DNA from: Planococcus maritimus
GTDB taxonomy: Bacteria; Bacillota; Bacilli; Bacillales_A; Planococcaceae
Reading direction: 5' to 3'
Assembly: GCF_001687625.2 (NCBI RefSeq)
Contig: NZ_CP016538.2
Coordinates: 1,704,501-1,768,500, forward strand
Length of the DNA: 64,000 bases
Shown here: piece after piece, positions 23,605 through 32,252 of the stretch
How the letters are laid out: every line of letters begins with the position of its first letter
Numbering within the stretch: position 1 is the stretch's first letter
Notes under the pieces: model-generated
Seen by the model: only the letters and a program-made list of their open reading frames with translations
Told to the model about the DNA's origin: nothing
The model's database searches: none
Translations under genes and position numbers: made by a program

Positions 23605-24913
23605 GTTCTCCGTCCTCCTTCAGCAAATGTTGGGTCGTTCGGATTAAAGTTTCCAATCCTGCCGACAATGCTTGTTCCTCATAATCAAAACGCGGATGGT
23701 GATGACCTGCTGGCATAGGACTGGCAAAAATCATGAAGGTCGCTTGGCCGCCGCGTTTTCGGACGCGCTCCATCATATACGTCACATCTTCTGAAGCACC
23801 TATCGGCAAATGCGGCACGGTGTTCACCCGTTTCGACGAAGCACAAGCCCGCTCCACATGTTTTGCAAAGTTAAGGTCTGCAACCGTTGAAATTGCTTGG
23901 CCCATGCGTTCAATTTCCAGCTCGACCCCATACATCGACGCGCTTGCTGTTAGAATGCGCCACGCATTTTCTTGCATGTATTCATCCAATGCATTGGTCT
24001 CGCCACGTGTCTCGATTTCCATTAATGCTTGATCGGCGATGATATTGCGTCCTGTTCCGGCTTGGAAAGTCCCGACATTGACGCGTGTAGCCCCGTCCTT
24101 ATGGCGCGCGATGCCGTGCAGATGCAAAGCTGCCGATGCTCCGGCAAGTAAGGCGTTGCGTCCGGCATTCGGCTCCAGTCCGGAATGCGCCGACTTGCCG
24201 GTAAATATCGCATTTATCTTGGAACTTGCCAAAAATCGCGATGTCGCAGCAGCGACTGTTCCACTGGGGAGATCGTGGATGCCCACATGGCCACTTAAGA
24301 AATAATCAGTATGGTCCAGCCAGCCTTTTTCAACTATGGCCTTCGCCCCCCTGCCGCCTTCTTCAGCTGGTTGGAATAAAATCGTATAAGTGCCTTGCAG
24401 ATTGTCTTTTTCACTCGCTAAGTATGCAGCCAGTCCAAGCCCGATCGCAGCATGCCCGTCGTGGCCGCAAGCGTGCATCATACCGGGGATACGAGAGCGG
24501 AACGATTGCTCAGTGGGTTTATGTTGTGCTGCGTTGTCCTCTTCTATTGGCAAGGCATCGATATCAAAACGATAGGCAAAATTCGGTCCTTGCCTGCCGG
24601 TATCCAGTACAGCGGCCAACCCGGTATGTCCACCCTTCATGTGTTCCAAAAACGCCTCCGGCACGCCATCATCGAGCGCACGCCGTTCTTGCTGTTTTAA
24701 AAACGGTTCGACCGGCACGCCCATGCGCTCATCGCTCTTTAGAAAATCGGTGCCAAAGGAGAGCTCAAACCCTTTTTCCGCTAATTGCACACTCAGCTCG
24801 TATGTGGTCACGTACTCGGCAAATCCGATTTCAGGGTATTGATGCCGCCTACGTCTTTGGCTGATGAGATATGGTTCGATTTCTTCCATGAATCGGTCAA
24901 TAGCATCTGCCAT
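23585..24913 (-). CDS. abgA: AbgA-like p-aminobenzoyl-glutamate hydrolase subunit
   Basis: A 442-residue M20 peptidase. It closely follows E. coli AbgA in layout, including an N-terminal insertion with RMGVPVE, RFDIDALPIEE, MMHACGHDGHAAIGLGLA (metal site) and FQPAEEGGRGA. AbgA with AbgB splits p-aminobenzoyl-glutamate. No AbgB-length partner is present; the neighbouring M20 gene (24925) is of the ordinary amidohydrolase type, so a different partner or homomeric action must be assumed. The gene lies 11 bases downstream of that M20 gene. Confidence 0.88.
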   Translation of the reverse strand: MADAIDRFMEEIEPYLISQRRRRHQYPEIGFAEYVTTYELSVQLAEKGFELSFGTDFLKSDERMGVPVEPFLKQQERRALDDGVPEAFLEHMKGGHTGLAAVLDTGRQGPNFAYRFDIDALPIEEDNAAQHKPTEQSFRSRIPGMMHACGHDGHAAIGLGLAAYLASEKDNLQGTYTILFQPAEEGGRGAKAIVEKGWLDHTDYFLSGHVGIHDLPSGTVAAATSRFLASSKINAIFTGKSAHSGLEPNAGRNALLAGASAALHLHGIARHKDGATRVNVGTFQAGTGRNIIADQALMEIETRGETNALDEYMQENAWRILTASASMYGVELEIERMGQAISTVADLNFAKHVERACASSKRVNTVPHLPIGASEDVTYMMERVRKRGGQATFMIFASPMPAGHHHPRFDYEEQALSAGLETLIRTTQHLLKEDGEHERVAD

Positions 24914-24924
24914 GTCGATTCCTC

Positions 24925-26100
24925 CTATTCCTTCAATTCCGCGAGTACATCAAGCGCTGCTTGAGCCATTAAGCCAGTGCCGATCGATAAAGACTGTTCA
25001 TCGATCATGAAGCCGGGGTCATGGAGTGGTTTTTGCTTGTCTCCAACGGATGTTCCAAGCCAGTAATAGACGCCCTCGTATTTTTTCAGGAAGCGCCCGA
25101 AATCTTCGCCTGCCATACTGCCGATCACTTCCGGCACAGCAGCTTCACCCAATTGTTTCTTTGCGGAGGCACGGACTACTTCAGCCCAGCGTTGCGTATT
25201 AACGGTCGCCGGATAACCGTCCGAATAGTCGATTTCACACGTGCCGCCCATCATTTCAGTTGAGCCTTTAACAATTTCGTGGAAACGTTTTTTTAATAAT
25301 TTCTTCGTGTCATCAGACAGTGAACGAATTGTGCCTTCGAGGACAACACTATCTGCCACCACATTGTAGCGGTAGCCACCGGAGATCTTGCCAATCGTAA
25401 TGACGCCAGAATCCATCGGGTTGGCGTTTCGGCTGACAATGGTCTGAATCGCTGAGATCACTTGATTGGCGATCACGATAGCGTCTACTGTTTGATGCGG
25501 CATCGAGGCATGGCCACCGGCACCGTGGATTGTCACTTGAAAACGGTCCGAGTTCCCCATGATTGGCCCGTTAATAACGCCGACTTGCCCAGCAGGAAGC
25601 CCTGGCCACACATGTTGCGCAAGCAAAACATCCGGTTTGTAACGATCAAAAATACCGTCTGCCATCATCTGCTCGGCCCCGCCAGTCGGCGCATTTTCTT
25701 CTGCCGGTTGAAAGATAAGCAGTACCGTGCCGGCTATATCGTCTTTTTGCTCTTGCAGTAATTTTCCAACCCCCAGCAACATGGCGGTATGTGCATCATG
25801 TCCGCAGGCATGCATTTTCCCATCAACTTTGGACTTGAACGGAACATCCGCCTTTTCCGTAATTGGCAAAGCGTCGATATCGGCGCGCAAGCCGACTGTT
25901 TTCCCAGGCCTCGCCCCTTCAATGACAGCCAAGATGCCCGTCTTTGCATATCCAGTGAAATAGCGGATGCCGTATTCGTCGAGTTTAGCTTGTATTTTTT
26001 TCGAGGTTTCCGTTTCTTCGCCGCTCAATTCGGGATGTTCGTGTAGATCTCGACGAATGGCGCGAATGTCTTCAAATAATTGTTGTGCTTGTTGTTTCAT
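24925..26100 (-). CDS. M20-family N-acyl amino acid amidohydrolase
   Basis: A 391-residue M20D peptidase/hippurate hydrolase type enzyme. It carries RRDLHEHPELSGEE, LRADIDALPI, MHACGHDAHTAMLLG and FQPAEENAPTGG, with a lid domain GHASMPH. It would remove an acyl or aroyl group from an amino acid. ATG 26100 (MKQQAQQ) is chosen for the AGGTGA site just upstream; the frame to 26217 lacks one and runs into the promoter area. It is the first gene of the five-gene operon ending in abgT. Confidence 0.9.
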   Translation of the reverse strand: MKQQAQQLFEDIRAIRRDLHEHPELSGEETETSKKIQAKLDEYGIRYFTGYAKTGILAVIEGARPGKTVGLRADIDALPITEKADVPFKSKVDGKMHACGHDAHTAMLLGVGKLLQEQKDDIAGTVLLIFQPAEENAPTGGAEQMMADGIFDRYKPDVLLAQHVWPGLPAGQVGVINGPIMGNSDRFQVTIHGAGGHASMPHQTVDAIVIANQVISAIQTIVSRNANPMDSGVITIGKISGGYRYNVVADSVVLEGTIRSLSDDTKKLLKKRFHEIVKGSTEMMGGTCEIDYSDGYPATVNTQRWAEVVRASAKKQLGEAAVPEVIGSMAGEDFGRFLKKYEGVYYWLGTSVGDKQKPLHDPGFMIDEQSLSIGTGLMAQAALDVLAELKE

Positions 26101-26224
26101 AACCGTCACCTGCTTTTTGTATTTAAGGAAATAAACCTTAATCATTCCGTTAATAGAAAGTGTACCGTATATTGCCTTTAAAATACTAGCCCCTTTTTGA
26201 TTTTTCTGAATATCCATACAATAA

Positions 26225-26259
26225 AAAAGAAGCTCCCGCTGTTGCGGAGGCTTCTTTTG
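26225..26259 (-). terminator. Terminator of the 26268 gene
   Basis: AAGAAGC...GCTTCTT with an inner TCCCGC/GCGGAG pairing forms a hairpin with U-rich downstream RNA. It isolates the abgT operon from the gene upstream. Confidence 0.75.
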
Positions 26260-26267
26260 ATGCCATT

Positions 26268-27077
26268 TTATGGTTGTTGTGCGGATGTTCCGTATAGTGC
26301 CGCCAACTGATTTTTGTGCTGTTCGATAGAAGAGAAAATCGAAAAATCGTGCACCTCATTGTATTTGACGCCAAGCGTTTCCAGATATTCTGCCAGTTCA
26401 GTATAGAGTTTGTCATAAATTTCGATAAATGACGGATCGGTGAGTTCGCTGATCGTTTTCATATGGTCATTGGCCTGTTCCGTTTCGCCCGCTTGCCGCA
26501 GGGCATACAATTCGCTTAAGGTATGGATTATATGGCGGAAGGTCGCTGTAATATGCGAGGGGGAGAAACTTTCTTCCTTTTTCGCCAGCACGAAAGGCAA
26601 GCTCTTCAAAAACAATTCCGCCGAACCTTCCAGCCTATAGCGAATGACCGAACTGTGGACCTGGCAGAAATACGTTTGCCAGCACCGGTAACTATCGCTT
26701 TTATCCAAATCTCTCCACTCTTCGTGGCGTCTTATGTCCATGTTTTGCTTAAAATGTTCGATCGTTCGGCCAATGACAAAGGCAATCAACTGGATGGTTT
26801 CATCTCCGGAAAGTTCAATACCGATAATGCTTTTGACGCCGAACGGATGATGGACCGCTTTCTTTCCATCAAACTCATCGTCCATGATGCCGTATTCGGT
26901 AAAAATCGTATGGCTAAAATCTTTACGTTCATTGTAAAAGACGAGTAGTTCAATTTTGTCTTTAAAATTGAACGGCTTATACGCTGTTTTCGCTTTTTTC
27001 ACCATTGCCGGAATATCCATTGCCGGCTCTCCTTCAGTCAATTCAATATAGCGGATTCCTTGCTCCGTAGTTTTCAA
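26268..27077 (-). CDS. Hypothetical protein, about 269 residues
   Basis: A soluble, charged protein with no membrane segment and no motif I recognise. The N-terminal half is strand-rich (KIELLVFYNERKDF, SIIGIELSGDETIQLIAFVIG). The C-terminal half is helical (ITATFRHIIHTLSELYALRQAGE). The start is a TTG at 27077, supported by AAGGAGT eight bases upstream; an internal ATG at residue 20 is the alternative. It lies between terminators with no functional clue from neighbours. Confidence 0.65.
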   Translation of the reverse strand: MKTTEQGIRYIELTEGEPAMDIPAMVKKAKTAYKPFNFKDKIELLVFYNERKDFSHTIFTEYGIMDDEFDGKKAVHHPFGVKSIIGIELSGDETIQLIAFVIGRTIEHFKQNMDIRRHEEWRDLDKSDSYRCWQTYFCQVHSSVIRYRLEGSAELFLKSLPFVLAKKEESFSPSHITATFRHIIHTLSELYALRQAGETEQANDHMKTISELTDPSFIEIYDKLYTELAEYLETLGVKYNEVHDFSIFSSIEQHKNQLAALYGTSAQQP

Positions 27078-27249
27078 TGGTTTGACTCCTTCTCTTCATG
27101 TCCGGTATTCGCTTGTTTTCAAATTTCTCCATTTGCCTATAGTCCACTTTATTACGAGAAAAAATCTTCTCAAAAACACAAGCCAGGTTTTGCCGCCTTT
27201 TTTTATCCAGCACGAGCCTTTCCTTATACCAGCCTGAAAAACCGGACAT
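27043..27249 (-). CDS. Possible small basic protein
   Basis: A 68-residue Lys/Arg-rich frame overlapping the start of the next gene by 35 bases. TGAGGAAG lies just before its ATG and a TATAAC-like -10 lies further up. Composition is plausible for a coding region but no family is recognised. It may be only an open frame in the 5' region. Confidence 0.3.
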   Translation of the reverse strand: MSGFSGWYKERLVLDKKRRQNLACVFEKIFSRNKVDYRQMEKFENKRIPDMKRRSQTIENYGARNPLY

Positions 27250-27484
27250 GGCTTCCTCATGTTTTCGTTATAGTTAACTGTACCATTTGATGTGCATAGA
27301 ATGAAGTTTTATAGTCTTTCAGCACCCTATTTCACTGCTTTGACACATTATTTCTGTTTTTCAGTTGATTTTCTCCTATTTAAACCAAGACAGTCTGTAT
27401 TAAGACAAATACTTTAATTAAAATTTCCGCTTTTGCAATAAAAAGATGAGAACTATTCCATTTATCCTCGACAACCCGCTATGG
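27250..27484. other. AT-rich intergenic region before selO
   Basis: No gene, hairpin terminator or known riboswitch is recognisable here. It separates the divergently transcribed 26268 gene and selO. Confidence 0.5.
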
Positions 27485-27514
27485 TTGTTTCACGGTTTTT
27501 ATTGTGGCTATAAT
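27485..27514 (+). promoter_or_regulatory. Sigma-A promoter of selO
   Basis: TTGTTT (27485-27490), an 18-base spacer and a perfect TATAAT (27509-27514), about 45 bases before the selO ATG. Confidence 0.7.
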
Positions 27515-27558
27515 AACAGAAACAATAGGCACAAAAATTGATAGTAGGAGGCGCTTTC

Positions 27559-29019
27559 ATGAACGACACAATGATCGGGTGGAACTTGCAGAACAGCTAT
27601 GCAAGCCTGCCGAAAACTTTATATGCCCCGATGCAAGCCAATACAGTCACATCCCCCAAGTTAATCTTTGTCAACAAAACCTTAGCCGCAGCTCTCGGCC
27701 TAGATCCTGAGCAGCTAGACAGCCCCTCTGCTCTTGATGTTTTTGCCGGCAATCGATTTCCTGAAGGCTGCTTGCCGCTCGCCCAGGCATATGCCGGCCA
27801 TCAATTCGGCCAATTCACAATGCTTGGTGACGGCCGCGCGATGTTGATAGGCGAACAAATAACGCCAACTGGCGAACTGTTCGATATTCAATTAAAAGGT
27901 TCCGGCAAGACCCCTTTTTCCAGGAGCGGGGATGGCCGGGCAGCACTCGGTCCTATGTTGAGAGAATACCTTATCAGCGAAAGCATGCATGCACTCGGCA
28001 TCCCATCGAGCCGCAGTCTTGCCGTAGCCACTACAGGCGAGAAAATCCAGCGCTATTCTGCAGAACCTGGTGCCATCCTGACACGAGTGGCCTCGAGCCA
28101 TATCCGTGTCGGCACTTTTCAATTTGCTGCAAAATATCGCTCGACGGAAGACTTGAAGGCGTTAGCGGATTACACGATTGAACGCCATTTCCCAGATATT
28201 ACGGGGCCAAACCGCTATATCGAATTATTCCGCCAGACAGCACAGCGACAAGCTTCTCTTATCACGAAATGGCAGCTTGCCGGTTTTGTCCACGGCGTCA
28301 TGAATACAGACAATATGGCAATCAGCGGAGAGACGATCGACTACGGACCGTGCGCTTTTCTCGACCATTATGATGAATCGGCGGTGTTCAGCTCGATTGA
28401 TGCCGGCGGACGCTATAGCTACCGCAACCAACCGCTTATCGGAGGATGGAATTTGGCGCGTTTTGCAGAATCCTTGTTCCCGCTCTTGGATGACATTCCA
28501 CAACAACAAGCTTTGTCTTCCATGCAAGATGCGCTCGAGGAATACGTAAGCTTGCAAAAGCAATGGTACCTAACGGGCATGCGTGAAAAACTCGGCTTGT
28601 TTACGGAAACGCCAGAAGATGAACAGTTGATCGACACCTTGCTCGAATTGATGCAGCACAAGCAAGCAGACTTTACCAATACTTTCCGAGCCTTGACCTT
28701 CGAAGCCGTCGAAGAGCCAGCATTGGCAAACGACCCGGCTTTTAAAGAATGGCACAATCGCTGGACAGCCCGCCAACAGCTAGAGGGGCGTTCAAAACAA
28801 GAAATTCTCGAACTCATGAAGAGCAAAAACCCAGCTGTCATCCCGCGCAATCACCGCGTTGAAGCTGCTCTTGAAGCCGCGGCGCAAGGCGATTACAAAG
28901 TGATGGAGAAGTTATTGGACATTCTACGGGATCCCTATGGTCATTCAGACGAGCAACAGTCCTTTGCTTCCCCGCCGCCCCCTTCAACGCCGCCATACCA
29001 AACCTATTGCGGCACATAG
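27559..29019 (+). CDS. selO: SelO/YdiU-family protein adenylyltransferase
   Basis: A 486-residue pseudokinase that transfers AMP to protein hydroxyl groups, linked in other bacteria to redox stress. Characteristic segments are GDGRAMLIGEQ, DIQLKGSGKTPFSRSGDGRAALGPMLREYL, and the metal-binding HGVMNTDNMAISGETIDYGPCAFLD. The ATG at 27559 has TAGGAGG upstream. Length is near that of E. coli YdiU. The C-terminus ends in a Pro-rich stretch (PPPPSTPPYQTYCGT), and the usual C-terminal Cys is present within that tail. Confidence 0.95.
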   Translation: MNDTMIGWNLQNSYASLPKTLYAPMQANTVTSPKLIFVNKTLAAALGLDPEQLDSPSALDVFAGNRFPEGCLPLAQAYAGHQFGQFTMLGDGRAMLIGEQITPTGELFDIQLKGSGKTPFSRSGDGRAALGPMLREYLISESMHALGIPSSRSLAVATTGEKIQRYSAEPGAILTRVASSHIRVGTFQFAAKYRSTEDLKALADYTIERHFPDITGPNRYIELFRQTAQRQASLITKWQLAGFVHGVMNTDNMAISGETIDYGPCAFLDHYDESAVFSSIDAGGRYSYRNQPLIGGWNLARFAESLFPLLDDIPQQQALSSMQDALEEYVSLQKQWYLTGMREKLGLFTETPEDEQLIDTLLELMQHKQADFTNTFRALTFEAVEEPALANDPAFKEWHNRWTARQQLEGRSKQEILELMKSKNPAVIPRNHRVEAALEAAAQGDYKVMEKLLDILRDPYGHSDEQQSFASPPPPSTPPYQTYCGT

Positions 29020-29030
29020 AATAGAAATGG

Positions 29031-29063
29031 AAAAATCCCCTGCCGAATAGGCAGGGGATTTTC
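29031..29063. terminator. Bidirectional terminator after selO
   Basis: AAAATCCCCTGCC / GGCAGGGGATTTT between convergent genes. Confidence 0.9.
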
Positions 29064-29072
29064 TCGGTTCGC

Positions 29073-29285
29073 TTACTGGTCTTCTGTTACTTCAGTGACG
29101 CTGACCATTTTGACTTCGCTCATTTTGAATTGGTAATACGTGTTATGGTCGCCGATGAATTCACGGAAATCGTCCGCATCCAATCCGCTCACTGCTTGTT
29201 TCGGGGTATCGGCTTCGACTGTGCTGACTGCTTCGACGCCTGCACCGAAATGATAGACGACACGAAATTTTTTTGTTGATTCCAT
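29073..29285 (-). CDS. Small hypothetical protein
   Basis: A 70-residue soluble protein (MESTKKF start) with a strand-rich N-terminus (RVVYHFGAGVEAV) and a C-terminal VKMVSVTEVTEDQ. GGAGG lies 12 bases before ATG 29285, slightly far; the upstream ATG at 29306 would overlap that site. Similar short proteins are common in Planococcaceae and Bacillaceae, but I cannot name a family. Confidence 0.6.
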   Translation of the reverse strand: MESTKKFRVVYHFGAGVEAVSTVEADTPKQAVSGLDADDFREFIGDHNTYYQFKMSEVKMVSVTEVTEDQ

Positions 29286-29472
29286 AGTTATTGGATTCCT
29301 CCTCAAATGCTTATCTGTTATAGGTTTACCCGATTTTTTAGCACGTATTCACATCCATGGCGATTTTCTTGTTTGTGATGAATTTTTCAGAATCGCTTTA
29401 CTTGGTGAAAGGTTTGCCTTACACTTTAGCCATCGGGAAAACCCGACACCAAAAACCGCATACCGTTTTTCT

Positions 29473-29560
29473 GCACTGGGGGTGCATATTTTGCTGAGAT
29501 GAGAGCTATTGCTCCGATCCCTTATGACTCGATCAGGTTAAGACCTGCGTGAGGAAGTGC
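29473..29560 (+). ncRNA. TPP (THI-box) riboswitch
   Basis: The conserved THI elements are all visible: GGGGGTGC in the 5' arm, CTGAGATGAGAG, then the CCCTTATGACTCGATCAGG segment and the GCGTGAGGAAGTGC 3' end that pairs with the opening GCAC. A terminator hairpin follows at 29599. Thiamine pyrophosphate would therefore stop transcription before ykoFEDC. Confidence 0.95.
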
Positions 29561-29598
29561 GGTGACTTTCCGACATGACTTTGAAATATGGAATAGTG

Positions 29599-29627
29599 GC
29601 TGCATCTTCACGGATGCGGCTTTTTTG
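29599..29627 (+). terminator. Riboswitch expression-platform terminator
   Basis: GCTGCATC-TTCACG-GATGCGGC followed by six T, between the TPP aptamer and ykoF. Confidence 0.85.
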
Positions 29628-29652
29628 TGCATATTTTTAGGAGGGATTCCAT

Positions 29653-30255
29653 ATGGAACCATATTCATGCGGCACCAGCCCAATCGTCGGATTTCGCTTT
29701 TCCTTGCATCCGATGAGCGGCCATTTTATCAGCATTATTAAAGGGGCGTTAAAAGAAACCGACACGTCCCACGTTTGGATGCAGACCGATGATGTCTCGA
29801 CGGTCATCCGCGGCAAACAACAGCACGTGTTCAATGTTGCAAAGACATTGGCGCTCCACGCCGCGAAGACAGGCGAACACATTGCCTTGTCCGGCACTTT
29901 TTCAGCCGGATGTCCAGGTGATACGGCAGGTGATGTGTATTTAGAAGCACCAGATGAACCCGTGAACCAAGACAGCACCGAGCAATACGTGTCGTCTCAA
30001 TTTGCTCTATATCCGATGAACAATCCCGACTATATGGCAGTCATTTACCGCGAAGTAGAACGTGCCAAAGAATTTGGCGTCTGGAACGATTCCATGCATT
30101 ACGCGAGCGGCATCCACGGGGACATTCATGAGGTCTTTTCTTTTTACGAAGCGAGTTTTTCAGAAGCACGTTCTGATCAATACCCGCACCTCGTGATGAC
30201 CGTCTCCATGAGCATTAACAGTCCTTCCCACACCACAGGTGATCCACATGCTTAA
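29653..30255 (+). CDS. ykoF: Thiamine/HMP-binding protein YkoF
   Basis: A 200-residue cytosolic protein of the YkoF family, built from two similar ferredoxin-like halves: PIVGFRFSLHPMS near residue 10 and SQFALYPMNNPDY near 115. In Bacillus it binds thiamine and its pyrimidine precursor. GGAGGG sits before the ATG. It is the first gene after the TPP riboswitch and overlaps ykoE by 8 bases. Confidence 0.93.
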   Translation: MEPYSCGTSPIVGFRFSLHPMSGHFISIIKGALKETDTSHVWMQTDDVSTVIRGKQQHVFNVAKTLALHAAKTGEHIALSGTFSAGCPGDTAGDVYLEAPDEPVNQDSTEQYVSSQFALYPMNNPDYMAVIYREVERAKEFGVWNDSMHYASGIHGDIHEVFSFYEASFSEARSDQYPHLVMTVSMSINSPSHTTGDPHA

Positions 30256-30829
30256 AGGCTGGAAACTAAAAGAAATTGTCTTGATGTCCTTGTTTGGCGT
30301 CGTCTTCGGCATTGTATACTTGCTGTTTTTACATATCGGCAATTTATGGGCAGGCATTATCGGGCCGCTCGCCTATGAGTGGATGTTTGGCATCTGGTTC
30401 ATTGTCTCCATCATCTCAATGTACATCATTCGAAAACCTGGCGCCGCTTTATTGCCTGAAACCTTGGCGGCTGCCATTGAAGTGATGCTCGGCAATGCCA
30501 TCGGGCCAAGGCTCATTTTGTCAGGCATTATTCAAGGGCTCGGTGCAGAAGCGGCATTCGCGCTTACTCGCTATCGTCATTTTCATTTAGCCATTTTAAT
30601 GCTTGCAGGAGCCGGCGCTGGTGTTTTTAGTTTCGTTTATGGCTATTTCCTATCGGGTTATGCCGCCTTGGACCCTTCTTTTGTCGCTTTGATGTTTACG
30701 TTGCGCGTGTTGAGCGGGGCGATTATCGCGGGCATTGGCGGCAAATACATCGCCGACTCACTGCTTGCGACTGGCTCACTCCGAGGCTATGCCATCGCGA
30801 AAGCGGAAAAGAGTGATGCCCGTGCTTGA
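30248..30829 (+). CDS. ykoE: ECF transporter substrate-binding (S) component YkoE
   Basis: A 193-residue membrane protein with five to six spans that recognises the thiamine precursor hydroxymethylpyrimidine. ATG 30248 (MLKGWKLKEIVLMSLFG) follows CAGGTGAT inside the ykoF end. The sequence matches YkoE in length and in the EVMLGNAIGPRLILSGIIQGLGAE block. It overlaps ykoD by 14 bases. Confidence 0.93.
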   Translation: MLKGWKLKEIVLMSLFGVVFGIVYLLFLHIGNLWAGIIGPLAYEWMFGIWFIVSIISMYIIRKPGAALLPETLAAAIEVMLGNAIGPRLILSGIIQGLGAEAAFALTRYRHFHLAILMLAGAGAGVFSFVYGYFLSGYAALDPSFVALMFTLRVLSGAIIAGIGGKYIADSLLATGSLRGYAIAKAEKSDARA

Positions 30830-32252
30830 GCCAATTTTTCAAATCGACGGTTTCAGCCTTCGCTTTCCGGACTTGGCGGAGCCGACCTTGCGCCATATCA
30901 CGCTCGCAATCCATCCAACAGAGCGACTGGTTATTACAGGGCCCAGCGGTTGCGGCAAGTCTACACTTCTTTATGTACTGAACCGGCTATACCCGCATAA
31001 TTGCGATGGCGAGGTGTCGGGATCTGTCCGGATCTTCGGGCGTTTGGCACAGGACTATGCCCCTGGTGAAGTCAACCGGAAAATAGCGACGGTGTTTCAA
31101 GATCCTGATAGCCAATTTTGCATGCCGACGGTTGAAGAAGAACTGGCATTTACCTTGGAGAATCTTCAAGTGCCCCGGCAAGAAATGCCACAACGCATCG
31201 ACCGAATCTTGCATTTGACGGGCCTCGAGGATTTGCGTCACGGGGTCATTCAAAGCTTCTCGGGCGGAATGAAACAGCGTATTGCCACGGCCTGTGCACT
31301 GATCATGGAGCCTGAATGTCTATTGCTCGACGAACCGCTTGCCCACCTTGATCCGTTGACGGCTAAAGAATTTGTCTCTTGGTTGGATCATCTCCAGCAA
31401 AAAAGTGGCATTGCGGTCGTCGCTGTCGAACACAAACTGGAATTATGGGGTTCATTTTTTGACCGGGAAATTGCCATATCGGAAAATGGCGCCATCCGAA
31501 AAGACCAGCTGTTCACAGAAAGAGACGCTCCGATATTGCCAGAACGGACATCAGCAATCCGCCAAGAAGTATTGTTCGAGGCATCGGACGTTTGTGTCTC
31601 CTATGCTTCGAAATCGATCCTTCGAAATATTGGTCTCCAGCTACGCTCTGGTGAAATCACAGTCATTGCTGGGCCAAATGGAAGCGGCAAATCGACCTTA
31701 CTGAAAGCGCTATGCGGCATCTTAAAAATTGATACCGGAACGATCACTGGAACGCGTGCCGGATTTGTGCCTCAGTCGCCCGAGCAATTGTTTTTGTCGA
31801 AAAGTGTAGAGGGAGAATTAGCATATTCAGGAAACTGTTCTGCCGAAAAGCTGCGTTATTTAATGACTGCACTGGATTTGGAGTCAATCGCTCACGCCCA
31901 TCCATTTTCCGTAAGCCACGGCCAAAAGCGCCGTGTGGCCATCGGCGCGATGCTCGCTGACGAGCGTCAGGTGCTCTTGCTGGATGAACCGACCGCTGGA
32001 CAAGACCTAAAGGCATTGACGGAGCTTTACCGCCAAATCGAAAGCCGCGCGCAGGATGGCTGTGCCTTGGTCGTAGTGACGCACGATATGAATTTTGCCT
32101 CGGGCATTGCGGACAAAGTCCACTTGATGAAAGACGGCCGATTGTCTGGTCCTTTTCAGCCCGAGGAACTTTTTTTAAACTCGACGCTGTTGGCGGAATA
32201 CCGGCTGCAGGCCACAAATAAGGGGGGCTATCATGCGCCGGCTTTTGCATGA
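30816..32252 (+). CDS. ykoD: ECF transporter double ATPase YkoD
   Basis: A 478-residue protein with two ABC ATPase domains in one chain that energises the YkoE/YkoC transporter. The first domain has GPSGCGKST, SFSGGMKQR and LLLDEPLAHLD. The second has GPNGSGKST, SVSHGQKRR (signature Gly-Gly replaced by His-Gly) and LLLDEPTAGQD. ATG 30816 (MPVLEPIF) is preferred; upstream frame sequence overlaps ykoE. It overlaps ykoC by 20 bases. Confidence 0.94.
   Translation: MPVLEPIFQIDGFSLRFPDLAEPTLRHITLAIHPTERLVITGPSGCGKSTLLYVLNRLYPHNCDGEVSGSVRIFGRLAQDYAPGEVNRKIATVFQDPDSQFCMPTVEEELAFTLENLQVPRQEMPQRIDRILHLTGLEDLRHGVIQSFSGGMKQRIATACALIMEPECLLLDEPLAHLDPLTAKEFVSWLDHLQQKSGIAVVAVEHKLELWGSFFDREIAISENGAIRKDQLFTERDAPILPERTSAIRQEVLFEASDVCVSYASKSILRNIGLQLRSGEITVIAGPNGSGKSTLLKALCGILKIDTGTITGTRAGFVPQSPEQLFLSKSVEGELAYSGNCSAEKLRYLMTALDLESIAHAHPFSVSHGQKRRVAIGAMLADERQVLLLDEPTAGQDLKALTELYRQIESRAQDGCALVVVTHDMNFASGIADKVHLMKDGRLSGPFQPEELFLNSTLLAEYRLQATNKGGYHAPAFA

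Noticed and set aside
24226..24864. Plus-strand frame of 212 codons inside abgA
   Set aside because: It overlaps a clear M20 peptidase on the other strand, its protein is Arg/Pro/Cys-rich with no motif, and it has no start signals.
26199..26216. CodY-box-like sequence upstream of the M20/abgT operon
   Set aside because: It has three mismatches to the consensus and is over 100 bases from the start codon; too common by chance in AT-rich DNA.
27250..27484. Possible ncRNA in the gap before selO
   Set aside because: No stable hairpin, terminator or conserved motif could be identified by eye.
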